From Neobacillus sp. PS3-34 (GTDB lineage Bacteria; Bacillota; Bacilli; Bacillales; Cytobacillaceae): a stretch of DNA of 64,000 bases. Shown here piece after piece: positions 27,642 to 37,377 of this stretch. The notes under the pieces were generated by a model. The model saw only the letters and a program-made list of their open reading frames with translations. It made no database searches and was not told the origin of the DNA. Location: NCBI RefSeq assembly GCF_030915465.1, contig NZ_CP133267.1:4763001-4827000 (forward strand), given 5' to 3'. Both the position numbers and the translations under genes were made by a program. Position 1 is the stretch's first letter, and every line of letters begins with the position of its first letter.

Positions 27642-27978
27642 TCATTCCCTTTTATTATGACGGAAGTAATGATAAATATTACAATTTTCCATTATTTTAA
27701 CATAAAAATCAGTCGGAATTTTATTTATTTTGTCAAAAAAAGATGTATAGGACATAAACATCTTTTAATAATGGCAGTATATTTTTTTGCATAAAGAAAA
27801 ACCATCCCTTACACGATCAAGAATAGTTACTTGCATTTGATGGTTTAATTTTGGTTTCTATGAAGTAGATGTAGTTTGGGATAATTTCCCTTCGGAACTC
27901 TTAGAAGTGCTTTGAGGGTATCTTAGTACCACTTAAATTTATCCAGGCTTCTTCAATTAAATCTCCAAGTGATCAATC
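27642..27978. other. intergenic region
   Basis: Contains the upstream region of the helicase operon (AT-rich, no clear promoter picked) and a weak inverted repeat AACCATC...GATGGTT (about 27808-27844) with a long loop that could end the neighbouring 204-aa gene. No coding frame seen. Confidence 0.4.
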
Positions 27979-28593
27979 TTATTTAACTGTTACTAAAAAA
28001 TTTAATGTTGATATATCATTAATAAAGTTCATAGGTGGGTATGTTGCACCATAATCAGTATTATCTAAAACAATATAGTATGTACCTTGTTCAACTTGTT
28101 GAGTTTTAGAACTTGCAGAAAGTCCAAATGTTGATAATTCTGTATTATAAAAAACTTCTTCCCCTATTCCATTTTTCATAATATTTTGCCATTTTTCGTA
28201 TTGAGAAGATTCCATAAAATAAACATCAAGGTTTGTCCCTGATAAAATATTGTATTCTATGGTTACTTCCCCAGACTTCTTCATTTCAACCGGAAAGGCT
28301 CTATATTGATCTTCTTGAATTTGCATTTCTTCGTCATATAATGTAGTTGGTTGGTTTGTTACAAAATTAATAGCATTAGATACTTTACTTTTATCATTTT
28401 CTGTAAGATTTGAATATATACTATAACCCCCAACAATAAAAAAGGCTAACAGTGTTATGGAAATAAACCTTTTTATTCTTGAAATATTATTTTCTGTTTC
28501 AACTTCCTCTTCAATTGGACATCCACAATTAATACAAACATCAGCTTTATCTGATATTTGACTGCCACAATCCTTGCAGTTAATTAGTGCCAT
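27979..28593 (-). CDS. zinc-ribbon membrane-anchored protein (204 aa)
   Basis: The N-terminus is a zinc ribbon of the zinc_ribbon_2 type with two CxxC pairs (CKDCG at 6 and CINCGC at 21). A transmembrane helix follows (ITLLAFFIVGGYSIYSNL, about 46-64), then an extracytoplasmic beta-rich domain of 130 residues (VTIEYNILSGTNLDVYFM ... QQVEQGTYYIVLDNTDYG) that resembles the pre-peptidase C-terminal fold, often seen as a binding domain. A strong AGGGGGAA site precedes ATG 28593. It lies between the helicase operon and a divergent KAP NTPase; no functional link is shown. Similar zinc-ribbon plus single-TM proteins occur widely in bacilli with no assigned role. Confidence 0.75.
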   Translation of the reverse strand: MALINCKDCGSQISDKADVCINCGCPIEEEVETENNISRIKRFISITLLAFFIVGGYSIYSNLTENDKSKVSNAINFVTNQPTTLYDEEMQIQEDQYRAFPVEMKKSGEVTIEYNILSGTNLDVYFMESSQYEKWQNIMKNGIGEEVFYNTELSTFGLSASSKTQQVEQGTYYIVLDNTDYGATYPPMNFINDISTLNFLVTVK

Positions 28594-28959
28594 AAGATTC
28601 CCCCTATTTAGCTTTGCCTATGATCTTATTATAGCAAACAACGGAAAGTTCAAAATATAAAAAATAGGAGTTCCATTTCTTAATAAATGAAAACGGATCA
28701 TAAAAATTAATCTATATACTTTAATTAAATATTAATAACAAACAAAATGACTAAATCTAATTTACAACCAACGTTACAATGTGCTTACGCTCAAATATTT
28801 TATCTATAATTGGATGTAAATAGCATTTAAAAAAGATCCATTTTTAACTCAAGATAATAACTTCAAATTTTGATTGAATATAAAATATTTTTTAATTAGA
28901 ATAATTGTAATTCTAATTTTTAACAAGTTAGTAAAATATTATTGAGAAGGTGTAGTTTC
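28594..28959. other. divergent intergenic region, very AT-rich
   Basis: About 365 bases of roughly 20-25% GC between two divergent genes. It must hold both promoters, but many TATAAT-like hexamers occur by composition and none can be singled out. No RNA or repeat was recognised. Confidence 0.4.
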
Positions 28960-31926
28960 ATGAGAAGCAATGTAATTGAAGAAACTCTAACAAATAATAT
29001 ACTTTTACATATTGATCCAGTAGAAATGGAAAGTTTTCACGTTAAAATTGAAGATATAGATAAATTAATTGAGTCTACAAAACTTCTTATTCGATTAAAG
29101 GAGAATTCTTGTAAGGTAAATGAAGTACTATTATTTTGTTTAGAAAATTTCAAATTGTATTCTAAAATATATGAAACTCTGCCTGGAAAAAAAGGGGTTC
29201 AAGACTCCATTCAATATGAAAAAGTAATCTCCCCAATTAAGAAAACTATTATAAGGAATATAGAAATTATTAATAATATGCTCTCTCATTTATTTAGTGA
29301 TTATTATGTTACAGTAGCATTTGAGACAGGTAGGGTCCACAAAATACCTTATATAGGATTATTCAATAAAAGAATAACATCCTCTTCCCAAACAGGCTTT
29401 TATACAGTTGTTTTTTTCGATATTTATAAAAAAAATTTATATTTATCTCTTAATATAGGTAATAATAAAACAAATGTAATTAATTTTAATGAGATTAAAA
29501 GGTTTTTAATTAAAAATATAAATCTAACACATTTTAATAATTCTGATTCACTAGAAGAATTAAAACCCTTAATTAGACCTAAAACAGAACATTATTTAAC
29601 AGGTAATATTGTTGGAACAAAGGTACATTTAATTGAATTAATAAAATCGGATTATGATATTGAAAAATTAATTAACAGCTATTTATTTGAGACTGATCGG
29701 CTTGTACAACTATTTCTAACCACATACCCTTCAAAAACATACGATGTTTTTATTGAGCCATCATATATTGAAAACTATGAAACTTACAATACCTATGAGT
29801 ACTGTAATGTTGGCAGCTGTAATAATTTAGCTAACTTTGCGGTTTTCCTATATGATAAAAATCCTAACGGCGAAGAATTTTTAGAGCATGATTTTACATG
29901 TAGTTATATATGTGAACCTCATATGGTAGAAAACGAAAGCAGTTGCAAAGAAGAAAGAATTGCTCGAAGTTTACTCTCATATAAATATACTAATAGGGAT
30001 AGTAGGCATGGATATTCAAAGTATTTATCCTTGGGATTAGAAGAACCCCTTAAATTAAAAATACTTTCTGAGTTAAGTAATGATGATTTCCTTGAAGTTT
30101 CAAAAGATGTTGAAGTTTTTTATGAATTATTAACGCAAGATGATTTAGAATTGCCTTTAAATATTGGAATTTTTGGTGACTGGGGGTCCGGAAAAAGTTT
30201 CTTTATAAACCAATTAATAAAAAAGCTAAAAGATGATAATTCTGAACCTAATAATATTGTCGTTGAATTTAATGCTTGGAATTATTACGATTCAAACATT
30301 ATAGTAAATTTAATATATAAAATATTTGAGGATATTCAAATAAATTATGATCTGAATTCCGGAGATTTTTTGAAAAATTTCAATCATTATGAAGCCTTTA
30401 CGGAAAAACAAAATAAAAAAGAACGGGAAGAAATATATAATAATATTAATGAATTAAAAAACGAAAATAAAAAAATACATTCTATTATTCAAGATAAAAT
30501 ATTAAAGGATATTAAAATTCCTAAAAAAATAGAACTAGAAAATATTAAAAAATACACTAATTTAAACACTTTAACAAGAATAAATATAATGGTTTCAAAT
30601 ATTTTTAAAGAACGCAAGAGATATTTTTTTTATCTTCCAATTTTATTTATAATAGGATTAATGAGAATTGTGGGTTTGAGTAAGCTTTCTATAATCCCTG
30701 GTGCAATTGGATTAATAGCATTAGTAAAACCAATAATAAATATATTAAAAATAATTAATAATTACCTCGAGGAGATAAATAAAATAGAGACTATTAATGG
30801 ACAGATTACAGAATTAGAAGAAAAACTTGAAAATCTAAGTGTTAAAAATAAAAAACAATTAACATTAAATTATTTAAAAGATTTTATTATAGAAAAAATA
30901 AATCATCAAGGATACAAAAATAACTTAGGCTTTATAGCCACAGTAAACAATGACATTAAAGAATTACGAAAGACCCTAAATGAAATAAGCAATAGTATTA
31001 AGAAAGATAAAGATATAGATTTGCCTCCAATAAACAAAATTATACTGATAATTGAAGACCTAGATAGATGCTCTGAAGAAAAAGTGGTTGATGTCCTTCA
31101 ATCAATTCAATTACTACTATCTACAGACTTGTTTGTTGTTATTTTTGCAGTTGATAGCCAATGGATTAACAAATGTATTATTAGTCAGTATAACAAAATG
31201 ATTACCAATTCAAATACTGAGCAAGGTAATTTATTCGCTATTAATTATCTAGAAAAAATTATTCATCTTCCTTTCTGGTTAAGAAAAATGAATAAAGCTA
31301 GTTCAAATAATTTTATACATCAAATTAGTAATTCATTTAAATCCGGTTCATTAAATAAAAACAATCCTGATGAAATAAATAAATCATCTCATGAACCAGA
31401 GAAGCGTGATAATATATATACTGTAACTAATAGAAAGCCTGAAAGAAATCCACCTGACTCTCGTAAATATGTAATTGATGAAAGATTTCATTACATTGAA
31501 CAAGAAGATTTAATAATATTAAGTGATTTAGATTTTATATTTGAAAATACTAGCCCTAGAAAGACAAAGAGATTTTTAAATACACTGTTGTTGATTAAAA
31601 ACGGCAATCTAGATCAAGTATTTAATTGCAGTAATAAACTCTTGTATTTTATTGTTTCCAGCATAGTTTTACAGTCCGATTATACGTGTGATTTTTATAA
31701 GATGGTTATAAATAAAATTAATAATAATACCAAAAACAGGGAATTTTTTATAAATGAAATTAATAATTTTGAAAATATAACAAATTCACAACAAGCAAAA
31801 CTATTTTGGGAAAGGTATAAAAATCTTTTAAATGAATTTGATGATGTGGAGTTTAATAATATAGATGAAATTATATATGAAGTCTCAAGATATACATATT
31901 TTCACCATGAAATTACTAAATTGTAA
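28960..31926 (+). CDS. KAP-family P-loop NTPase
   Basis: About 988 residues. An N-terminal region of 400 residues includes a four-cysteine patch (CNVGSCNN ... CSYIC, about 285-325) that may bind zinc. The KAP NTPase domain starts with Walker A FGDWGSGKS (about 405) and has Walker B ILIIEDLDRCSEE (about 695) followed by VFAVD-like IFAVDSQWI. Between them are two membrane helices (about 555-600), the insertion typical of KAP proteins. These membrane ATPases often belong to phage-defence or abortive-infection loci. I start at ATG 28960 with an AAGGTG site eight bases upstream. It is a lone gene of about 25% GC, lower than its neighbours, suggesting recent arrival. Confidence 0.9.
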   Translation: MRSNVIEETLTNNILLHIDPVEMESFHVKIEDIDKLIESTKLLIRLKENSCKVNEVLLFCLENFKLYSKIYETLPGKKGVQDSIQYEKVISPIKKTIIRNIEIINNMLSHLFSDYYVTVAFETGRVHKIPYIGLFNKRITSSSQTGFYTVVFFDIYKKNLYLSLNIGNNKTNVINFNEIKRFLIKNINLTHFNNSDSLEELKPLIRPKTEHYLTGNIVGTKVHLIELIKSDYDIEKLINSYLFETDRLVQLFLTTYPSKTYDVFIEPSYIENYETYNTYEYCNVGSCNNLANFAVFLYDKNPNGEEFLEHDFTCSYICEPHMVENESSCKEERIARSLLSYKYTNRDSRHGYSKYLSLGLEEPLKLKILSELSNDDFLEVSKDVEVFYELLTQDDLELPLNIGIFGDWGSGKSFFINQLIKKLKDDNSEPNNIVVEFNAWNYYDSNIIVNLIYKIFEDIQINYDLNSGDFLKNFNHYEAFTEKQNKKEREEIYNNINELKNENKKIHSIIQDKILKDIKIPKKIELENIKKYTNLNTLTRINIMVSNIFKERKRYFFYLPILFIIGLMRIVGLSKLSIIPGAIGLIALVKPIINILKIINNYLEEINKIETINGQITELEEKLENLSVKNKKQLTLNYLKDFIIEKINHQGYKNNLGFIATVNNDIKELRKTLNEISNSIKKDKDIDLPPINKIILIIEDLDRCSEEKVVDVLQSIQLLLSTDLFVVIFAVDSQWINKCIISQYNKMITNSNTEQGNLFAINYLEKIIHLPFWLRKMNKASSNNFIHQISNSFKSGSLNKNNPDEINKSSHEPEKRDNIYTVTNRKPERNPPDSRKYVIDERFHYIEQEDLIILSDLDFIFENTSPRKTKRFLNTLLLIKNGNLDQVFNCSNKLLYFIVSSIVLQSDYTCDFYKMVINKINNNTKNREFFINEINNFENITNSQQAKLFWERYKNLLNEFDDVEFNNIDEIIYEVSRYTYFHHEITKL

Positions 31927-31985
31927 AGTTTAGAAATAGGATATTGATTGGAAACATCAATCAATAATTTCGAAAGTAATCTAAG

Positions 31986-32036
31986 AAACTGAAAGTAAAA
32001 GGGATAGCCCAAGGCTATCCCTTTTACTTTCAGTTT
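31986..32036. terminator. long perfect bidirectional terminator
   Basis: Two 24-base arms (31986-32009 and 32013-32036) are exact complements around a three-base loop (CAA). T-rich sequence follows on the plus strand. It lies 60 bases after the KAP stop and 60 bases after the DUF2442 remnant on the other strand, so it should end both. Confidence 0.85.
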
Positions 32037-32094
32037 TTCCATATCAAACCGTACAGGAGAGATTCCCTCAAACGACTTTCCTACGTTCTTCAAA

Positions 32095-32404
32095 TTATTT
32101 AATACCTTTCCATTCTACACTCTTTTGAAATTCGATATACGCTGTACTAATGGTTTCTATCTCAATTATCTCTATGCCACGATTATATAATGTATATGGA
32201 TTAATATGCAGAGTTGTGGACACACCACAGCGCCAGCTTCTGCATCAATATAAACCTTCCTATATTCTTCTAAATTCTGTAATTTCTCAAAATTCCTTTC
32301 ATGAAAGGCTTTTTAGTTAACAGCCTTATTTCCCAATTATCGAATTCACAATTTAGCTAATGATCAAGAATTGGAAGTGATCTTACCTTAATAATTTCAG
32401 GCAT
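32095..32404 (-). pseudogene. DUF2442-like protein, decayed copy 1
   Basis: Starting at ATG 32404 the frame reads MPEIIKVRSLPILDH and stops. Further on, CEFDNWEIRLLTKKPFMKGI and, near the end, VEWKGIK are seen in shifted frames. The second copy at 38396-38693 preserves parts missing here (for example TVAWPPDLLIDPDTLY in conceptual frames), and together they match the DUF2442 pattern of a short protein with W-P and D-P-D-T-L-Y near the end. Both copies lie just downstream of a lipase-like gene copy, so they were duplicated as a block. Not functional. Confidence 0.5.
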
Positions 32405-32634
32405 TATGATACTCCTTCTAATACAACGGTAGAATGTTTTGAGATATAATACCTTTTCTGAAATCATCCTTAAGCTTCATACTATCATTAATACTCAAGC
32501 CAACTTAATATATACTTTGCTTGCTACAACAACGCTGGAGTTGCAAAATACTTCGATGACAAAAAAGACAGTGCATTACATCAACACTCCCCTTTCATTT
32601 AGTTCACAGTGTAGTCTTCATTAGAAATTTTCCT

Positions 32635-33475
32635 TTTTCACTTGTCTGAAAAAACCATCAGTACAGACCACAAAAGGGAACCTGTTGGATAGTCTGATAC
32701 TGTTTTTTTTTTAAACATGTGCTTAAGGTTTGGACTCTTCCATCGTACAAAAAATAGAGGATGCATCCCTAGGTCATTTCACTTTTTCTTCACAGAAAGC
32801 TTTAGAAAGGTATCTTTATAAATGGATGCACTTTCTAGTGGCAATACCCCATCTCCATTTACATTTGAACCTGTAGAAATAAAGTTAAAGAAATTTTTCG
32901 TCCACCTTCTCATGCAAGGATTAAAAACTTTTTCTTAATCTCTTCAGGAAGAACTCCTACATTCATCATGGATGGATTTGGGGATCTTGGAATTTTTTTA
33001 TTCCATTGACCCTTTCCAATAACATGCCCTGTCATCTTCAACAATGTTGATTGCCAATGGACAGGATTATTTAAGCCGAAATCAGGCTATTTTCAAATTA
33101 AACAGCATTCGGATGAGTGGGTCACATCTCATATACAGAAGGGAACGTACGGTCATTTTCCCGAAATTCATTATTCGAATTGAACAGAGCGGATTCCGGA
33201 ATCCACCCTCTCCTACTTTAAGAGCAAACAGCGATCTAACAGAACCACTAAAAGGACTTGCTGTCAATACAGCATGGTCAATGACATCATAATTCACTTA
33301 TAACTGCTTCAAATAACAGCTGAAAAAGTTAGTACCCATTCTATGGGCAATAAAGTTAACTGATTTCACAGAATTTTTTCTTTTTGATATTCAATATAAT
33401 CAGCTAACGCTTCGCTGTATCTGCAGATGATTTCCTCCAGTCATAGCCAAAATCTAAACGGACATATAGTCTTTG
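32635..33475 (-). pseudogene. lipase-like alpha/beta hydrolase, decayed copy 1
   Basis: This stretch aligns along its length with the intact gene at 38836-39960, in the same order, but with many point changes, small indels and loss of parts of the middle and of the N-terminus. Recognisable pieces in broken frames include sequence equivalent to YDVIEHAVL, GSVRALIAL, VGEGGFR and the terminal TDFPKG region. It is the most eroded of three copies in the window. A remnant of the family terminator (GACAGTGC...) lies just downstream at about 32568. Confidence 0.7.
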
Positions 33476-33594
33476 AAAAGACAGGTTCATAAAGGTTTTT
33501 GTCCAAAAAAAGAAACACTGGCTACATCGAGTAAAAGAAAATGTTAGACAGCGTTCTTTTTGCTTGTTCTTTTGATCATTTTCCTATCTAACTT

Positions 33595-34086
33595 TTAAAT
33601 ATCTTTTAAATGTCCCTTTAACTTTCCCTTTGCCCCTTCTCTCCATTTTTTGATGGCAGATACCGAAACATTTTCTTCTTGTGCAATTCCTTTTACGTTC
33701 AGCCCCTTCAGAAACGTGTACAACACCCACTTCGTTTCCTTTTCTGTCAAAGTAGCACTTTTGCAATACCCCAGCAGCGTCTCTTCTTCTAAAAGACAAA
33801 TGGGAGACCCATCCTCAATATATTCCCAGAAATCTTCTTTTGGATAAACTGCTCGTTCCTCATGCCTGTTGGTTTTGCTCATTTCGGTCATGATCATTCC
33901 TTTAATCGATGTATAAGCATAAGTAGTAAAGTTCCCTTTATCCGGATCGAACCGTTTATATGCCTCCCAAAGCCCGATTAATCCCAACTGTAAAAATTCT
34001 TCTTTATTTTTATAAATGTGCAATGAATTCATAATGCTGTGTATCATGGGTTTATATTGTTTAAAGAGCTGTTCAAAGCTTTCCAT
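33595..34086 (-). CDS. sigma-70 family RNA polymerase sigma factor
   Basis: A 163-residue minimal sigma factor. Region 2 is visible as FLQLGLIGLWEAYKRFDPDK followed by FTTYAYTSIKGMIMTEM (about residues 31-70), and region 4 as LTEKETKWVLYTFLKGLNVK ... SVSAIKKWREGAKGKLK (about 113-158), a helix-turn-helix that reads the -35 element. The two are linked by a short segment without region 3, as in ECF-like or phage-type factors. No anti-sigma gene is adjacent; the neighbour upstream is a comK-like gene in the same direction, so a link to competence or stress is possible. ATG 34086 has a GGATC-type weak site. It appears intact. Confidence 0.8.
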   Translation of the reverse strand: MESFEQLFKQYKPMIHSIMNSLHIYKNKEEFLQLGLIGLWEAYKRFDPDKGNFTTYAYTSIKGMIMTEMSKTNRHEERAVYPKEDFWEYIEDGSPICLLEEETLLGYCKSATLTEKETKWVLYTFLKGLNVKGIAQEENVSVSAIKKWREGAKGKLKGHLKDI

Positions 34087-34318
34087 TATTGATCCTTTCG
34101 GAAAGCGCGCTTTCTATCAAATTCCCGGGTGCTTTTAGCATAGCTGGATGAAACGTTTTAATCGAACGGCTCCATTTCGTATTTCGCGGGTATTATTCTT
34201 CTAAATGAGGTAAATTCAAATGAAATTTCATTTTTTTGATGATTTTATATGATTTGGTACAGATTCACTATGGATTTCAAATGAGATGTCCTTTTTTTAA
34301 AAATGAACATATAAAAAT

Positions 34319-34341
34319 AGCAGCTGGCTTGCACCGCTGCT
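34319..34341 (-). terminator. terminator of the comK-like gene
   Basis: AGCAGC/GCTGCT stem followed by A and five T on the minus strand, immediately after the stop of the comK-like frame. Confidence 0.6.
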
Positions 34342-34352
34342 CCTTACCATTT

Positions 34353-34920
34353 CTATTGTTTTTCTTCTTCCTCTAGTGCCTTAAAATTATATCTGCCGTT
34401 TGTTTCCTTTGTAATTTCATGACTGTTCTTGGTATCAAGAAACACCATTCCGGGAAACCGCAGCCTGCTCGAAGTGATCTCCCTTAGCTGGTTAGCTGTT
34501 TGGATTTTACTGTTAAAAGGGGTAAGTCTTGCATCAATCATGATCGAATTCCCGTTATGAAAAATAACTTTTGTTTTCCTATACACAGACAGCGTATTTT
34601 TGATTTGAATCTCATTAAACCAGATACATTCCTCGTTGCTAGGGGCTAAATGCGGAAATAGAATGATTTCATGAAAAGGATTTACTGCAAATTGGACACA
34701 TGCTTTTGTTATCAACGATCGATTTAGCACTTATGGTGGCAGCTTTTAAATTAGAATTTATAAATTTTAGTGATTTGTCCAGTACTTCAAGTGGCGGCAT
34801 ATCAACAAGGAATGATTTGTCCACTTCCCAGACTCTTGTACATAGCTTTCCGTATTGGTCATATTCACCCATTAATAAATTCAGCCGCTGATTGATTATA
34901 TAACTATTAATTTTAAACAT
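34353..34920 (-). pseudogene. ComK-like competence transcription factor, frameshifted
   Basis: Two overlapping frames make one ComK-like protein of about 190 residues. The first (ATG 34920) gives MFKINSYIINQRLNLLMGEY, VWEVDKSFLVDMPPLEVLDK and KSMCPI; the second continues VNPFHEIILFPHLAPSNEEC, IWFNEIQIK and FHNGNSIMIDARLTPFNSKI, matching the ComK pattern around 'I-x-x-D/N-P...FFPT-S...C-W'. Removing one T in AATTTGCA near 34690 joins them. ComK binds AT-boxes and turns on DNA-uptake genes. Whether this is a second comK paralog or the only one cannot be told. As given, no full-length product can form. A sigma factor gene follows it in the same direction. Confidence 0.75.
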
Positions 34921-34951
34921 TTTCCTTTTCCCCCTACTGAATTAATATTCA

Positions 34952-35062
34952 TTGATTTTTCTTGGAAAAAGGGTATACTAACTACAAAGAGTTGGCATAC
35001 CCAACTTTCAGGACTCATGGGCGCTGTCTGCCAGGACATCAAATCGCTCATGGGTTTTTTAT
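34952..35062 (+). ncRNA. candidate small structured RNA
   Basis: A good promoter, TTGATT (34952-34957), 16-base spacer, TATACT (34974-34979), starts about 75 bases of non-coding sequence. It contains a small hairpin AGTTGG/CCAACT, a second weak stem TGTC/GACA and ends in TGGG followed by six T (35055-35060). The direct repeat CTCATGGG occurs twice. The terminator stem is not well formed, so this remains a candidate. On the opposite strand a strong GGAGGAGG site is followed by ATG AAT TAA, possibly the relic of a small peptide gene, as in type I toxin loci. Confidence 0.35.
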
Positions 35063-35355
35063 TTATTTACTTAATTCATTCCCTCCTCCTATAATTGATT
35101 ATCTTCATACTTACCGATAGAAAAATTTCCAGATTGGTCCTCATTATTTATGCTATCTTCGCAAATTTTGTAAGCGTTAACATGAAATAAATTCCCAATT
35201 TTTCCACCTTGCCCCCATTATATCCCTACCGGGTATAATTGCCTATAATATTTAGTATTTTAAAATAACTTTCAAGTGTAATATTCATGAATTTGACATA
35301 ATTAGACAAAAATTTTCAAATCGTATTCGAGACGTTGTATAACTTGTGTGAGGAA

Positions 35356-35386
35356 AAGAAAAAGACAGTGCTTTCTCAGCACTGCC
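35356..35386 (-). terminator. terminator of lipase copy 2
   Basis: CAGTGCT/AGCACTG stem with T-rich tail on the minus strand; the same sequence ends the intact lipase copy at 38788-38816. Confidence 0.6.
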
Positions 35387-35405
35387 CTTTCATTCATTAA
35401 TTTTC

Positions 35406-35850
35406 CTACTTCACTTGTCTGATAGAACCATCGAGTACGGACCACCAGGGAGAACCTTTGGGAAAGTCTGTTACTGTATCTGAAAAAAATCGTGTAATCA
35501 GGGTTTGTACTCTACCATCGTTCATGAAAAGAGGATGCATTTCCAGGTCAGTCCACTTCTTCTTCACAGCCAGTGTAAGAATGGTATCTTTATAGATGGC
35601 CGCACTTTCTATTGGCACCACCCCATCGCCATTTCCATCTGAACCTGTAGAATCAAAGTTAAAGAAATTCTCCGCCCGGCCATCCGGGCTAAGAGGCTGA
35701 ACGATGACTTTTGTTTTGGTTATTTCACCTTCTCCTGCAAGGATTAGAAACTTTTTCTGATGGTTGACCATATCGTAACAAAATCCAGTGTGTTCGTATT
35801 AACAAGCTTCGTTCCCTGCATTCCTTGAGTTAATATAGTAGCAACAGCCA
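35406..35850 (-). pseudogene. lipase-like hydrolase, copy 2, internally deleted
   Basis: The last 115 residues match the intact copy almost exactly (KKFLILAGEGEITKT to the VLDGSIR tail). Upstream, the N-terminal 30 residues are also present (VATILTQGMQGTKLVNTNTL) but are joined directly to KKFLILAGEG, so about 210 codons holding the catalytic serine were deleted. The start codon is lost as well. A shortened frame from ATG 35771 is open but lacks the nucleophile and is not expected to be active. Confidence 0.8.
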
Positions 35851-36162
35851 AAACATTCATCCCTAGCGACACATGTATAAGTTTTCAAAATCTTCATAAG
35901 GTGAATACATCCATTGCCAATACAATAAAACAAACACCACTTTATATATATTTGTTAATCAGATATTCCCAAAAAATGGCACTTTGTCAATTTGCAAACT
36001 ATCAAAGAATTAATCTTTGATCAGGATATTACTAGAATATTACCATTGTCCAGGTATATTGCTGGTTAACTAGAATTAAAAACTTGAGGGTGTATATAAT
36101 CCACCGGTCAATTTAATCGTAAAAACGAACATAACCTTTGACGAGTGATTTTATGTAATAAT
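35851..36162. other. gap between lipase copy 2 and the DGQHR operon
   Basis: Apart from a short stretch that matches the upstream region of the intact lipase, no gene, RNA or repeat is recognised. Confidence 0.4.
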
Positions 36163-36201
36163 AAAAAACGAGAGCAGGGGACATCCCTGAACTCTCGTTT
36201 T
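36163..36201 (-). terminator. terminator of the DGQHR operon
   Basis: AAAACGAGAG with its complement plus an inner CAGGG/CCCTG pairing; the minus strand continues with six T. About 50 bases after the DGQHR stop. Confidence 0.8.
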
Positions 36202-36249
36202 AAAATATAGTCTTTGCAAAGGTTATTAATCTATTTACTTTCACTACCT

Positions 36250-37377
36250 CTAAAGCCCCAATATTTCTTCTAAGTTTTTCTTTATTCTTTTTTGAAACGC
36301 TTTGCCCGTCCCTGTAGGCGACCCTGGTTCAGCAACCCAAGTAATCTGTCCTCTTAGCTTTTCAATTATATTTAAGTAATCTTGGAACCCACCAGAGGTG
36401 AATTTATAGACTTTAGGAAATAATTGCATTATTGCACCAAAACCATTTGTTTTTACTAATTGACTATTCCTTACTTTTAATACATATCTTGAATACTCCA
36501 TTAAATCCTCATTATCAAGGAAATCCTCTTTAACAGGCCAATCCTCAGGAAAAACATATTGAAACGCTTTAAAATAATAAAATAATTGTGAATAAATATC
36601 TTGAATATCATTTAAATCAGTATATTTAATACTAGTAATACAATAATCAATAAAAAACGCTTGGGAAATAGCACCTTCTCCAATTCCTAGCATTTTTATT
36701 TGTTTATATAATGGAGATTTTGGATCAGAATAAAACTTCTGACATATTTGATTATACATTTTTAATTCTTCTGGCTTAAATGTGTCAATTTCACTATATA
36801 AATCATATACTAGTGATCTGTTTACTGGTTTTTGTTTCCCATTTATATCTGAAAATAACTTTGCTGCAGTAGATCGTGATACATTAAATAAAATTACAGC
36901 CGGCAATTCGAATTCTTTTACCACTCTTTCTGCTGATAACAATCCAGCTAATCTATGCTGCCCATCAATTATGGTAAATCTTACATTCTCAGGTAATGAA
37001 AAGTATCCCATCTCACTTTCTTCATACTTTACATATTCTTCATCAAATGAGTCCAAATCAGATACATCAATAGATAACAATATTGATGAAGGGAAAAAAT
37101 TACTTTCATCAGAAATAAGATAATTTTCTATATCTTTTATCCTGTTTAACTGCAATCTTCTCTGAATTCCATCTTCACTTCTACTAACATGGATTCCCTG
37201 TTTCTTTAATTCTTCAACATATTTGTTGTATGTGAATACATCATTAACATTCTCATTTTCAGAATAGGGATCCCTAAAATGAAAATCTATTCTATGTGAG
37301 ATTTCTGATACATTAATTTTTGAAACAAAAAATGTTTCAGATCTTTGTTTAATTCTTATGTAGGGAATTTTATACAT
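36250..37377 (-). CDS. DGQHR domain protein (DndB/DpdB-like)
   Basis: A 375-residue protein with the name-giving motif DGQHR at 138-142, in the context FTIIDGQHRLAGLL, followed by FSDINGKQKPVNRSL, another conserved block of the family. DGQHR proteins include DndB, the regulator of phosphorothioate DNA modification, and relatives in 7-deazaguanine DNA modification loci and other defence islands; the fold is ParB-like. It overlaps the upstream membrane-protein gene by eight bases, so the two are coupled. No dnd or dpd synthesis genes are present in the window, so a role in modification is unproven; a defence role is inferred from the surroundings. It appears intact. Confidence 0.85.
   Translation of the reverse strand: MYKIPYIRIKQRSETFFVSKINVSEISHRIDFHFRDPYSENENVNDVFTYNKYVEELKKQGIHVSRSEDGIQRRLQLNRIKDIENYLISDESNFFPSSILLSIDVSDLDSFDEEYVKYEESEMGYFSLPENVRFTIIDGQHRLAGLLSAERVVKEFELPAVILFNVSRSTAAKLFSDINGKQKPVNRSLVYDLYSEIDTFKPEELKMYNQICQKFYSDPKSPLYKQIKMLGIGEGAISQAFFIDYCITSIKYTDLNDIQDIYSQLFYYFKAFQYVFPEDWPVKEDFLDNEDLMEYSRYVLKVRNSQLVKTNGFGAIMQLFPKVYKFTSGGFQDYLNIIEKLRGQITWVAEPGSPTGTGKAFQKRIKKNLEEILGL

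Noticed and set aside
36250..37377. A full dnd phosphorothioation locus
   Set aside because: No DndA, C, D or E-like genes were found; one DGQHR protein is not enough.
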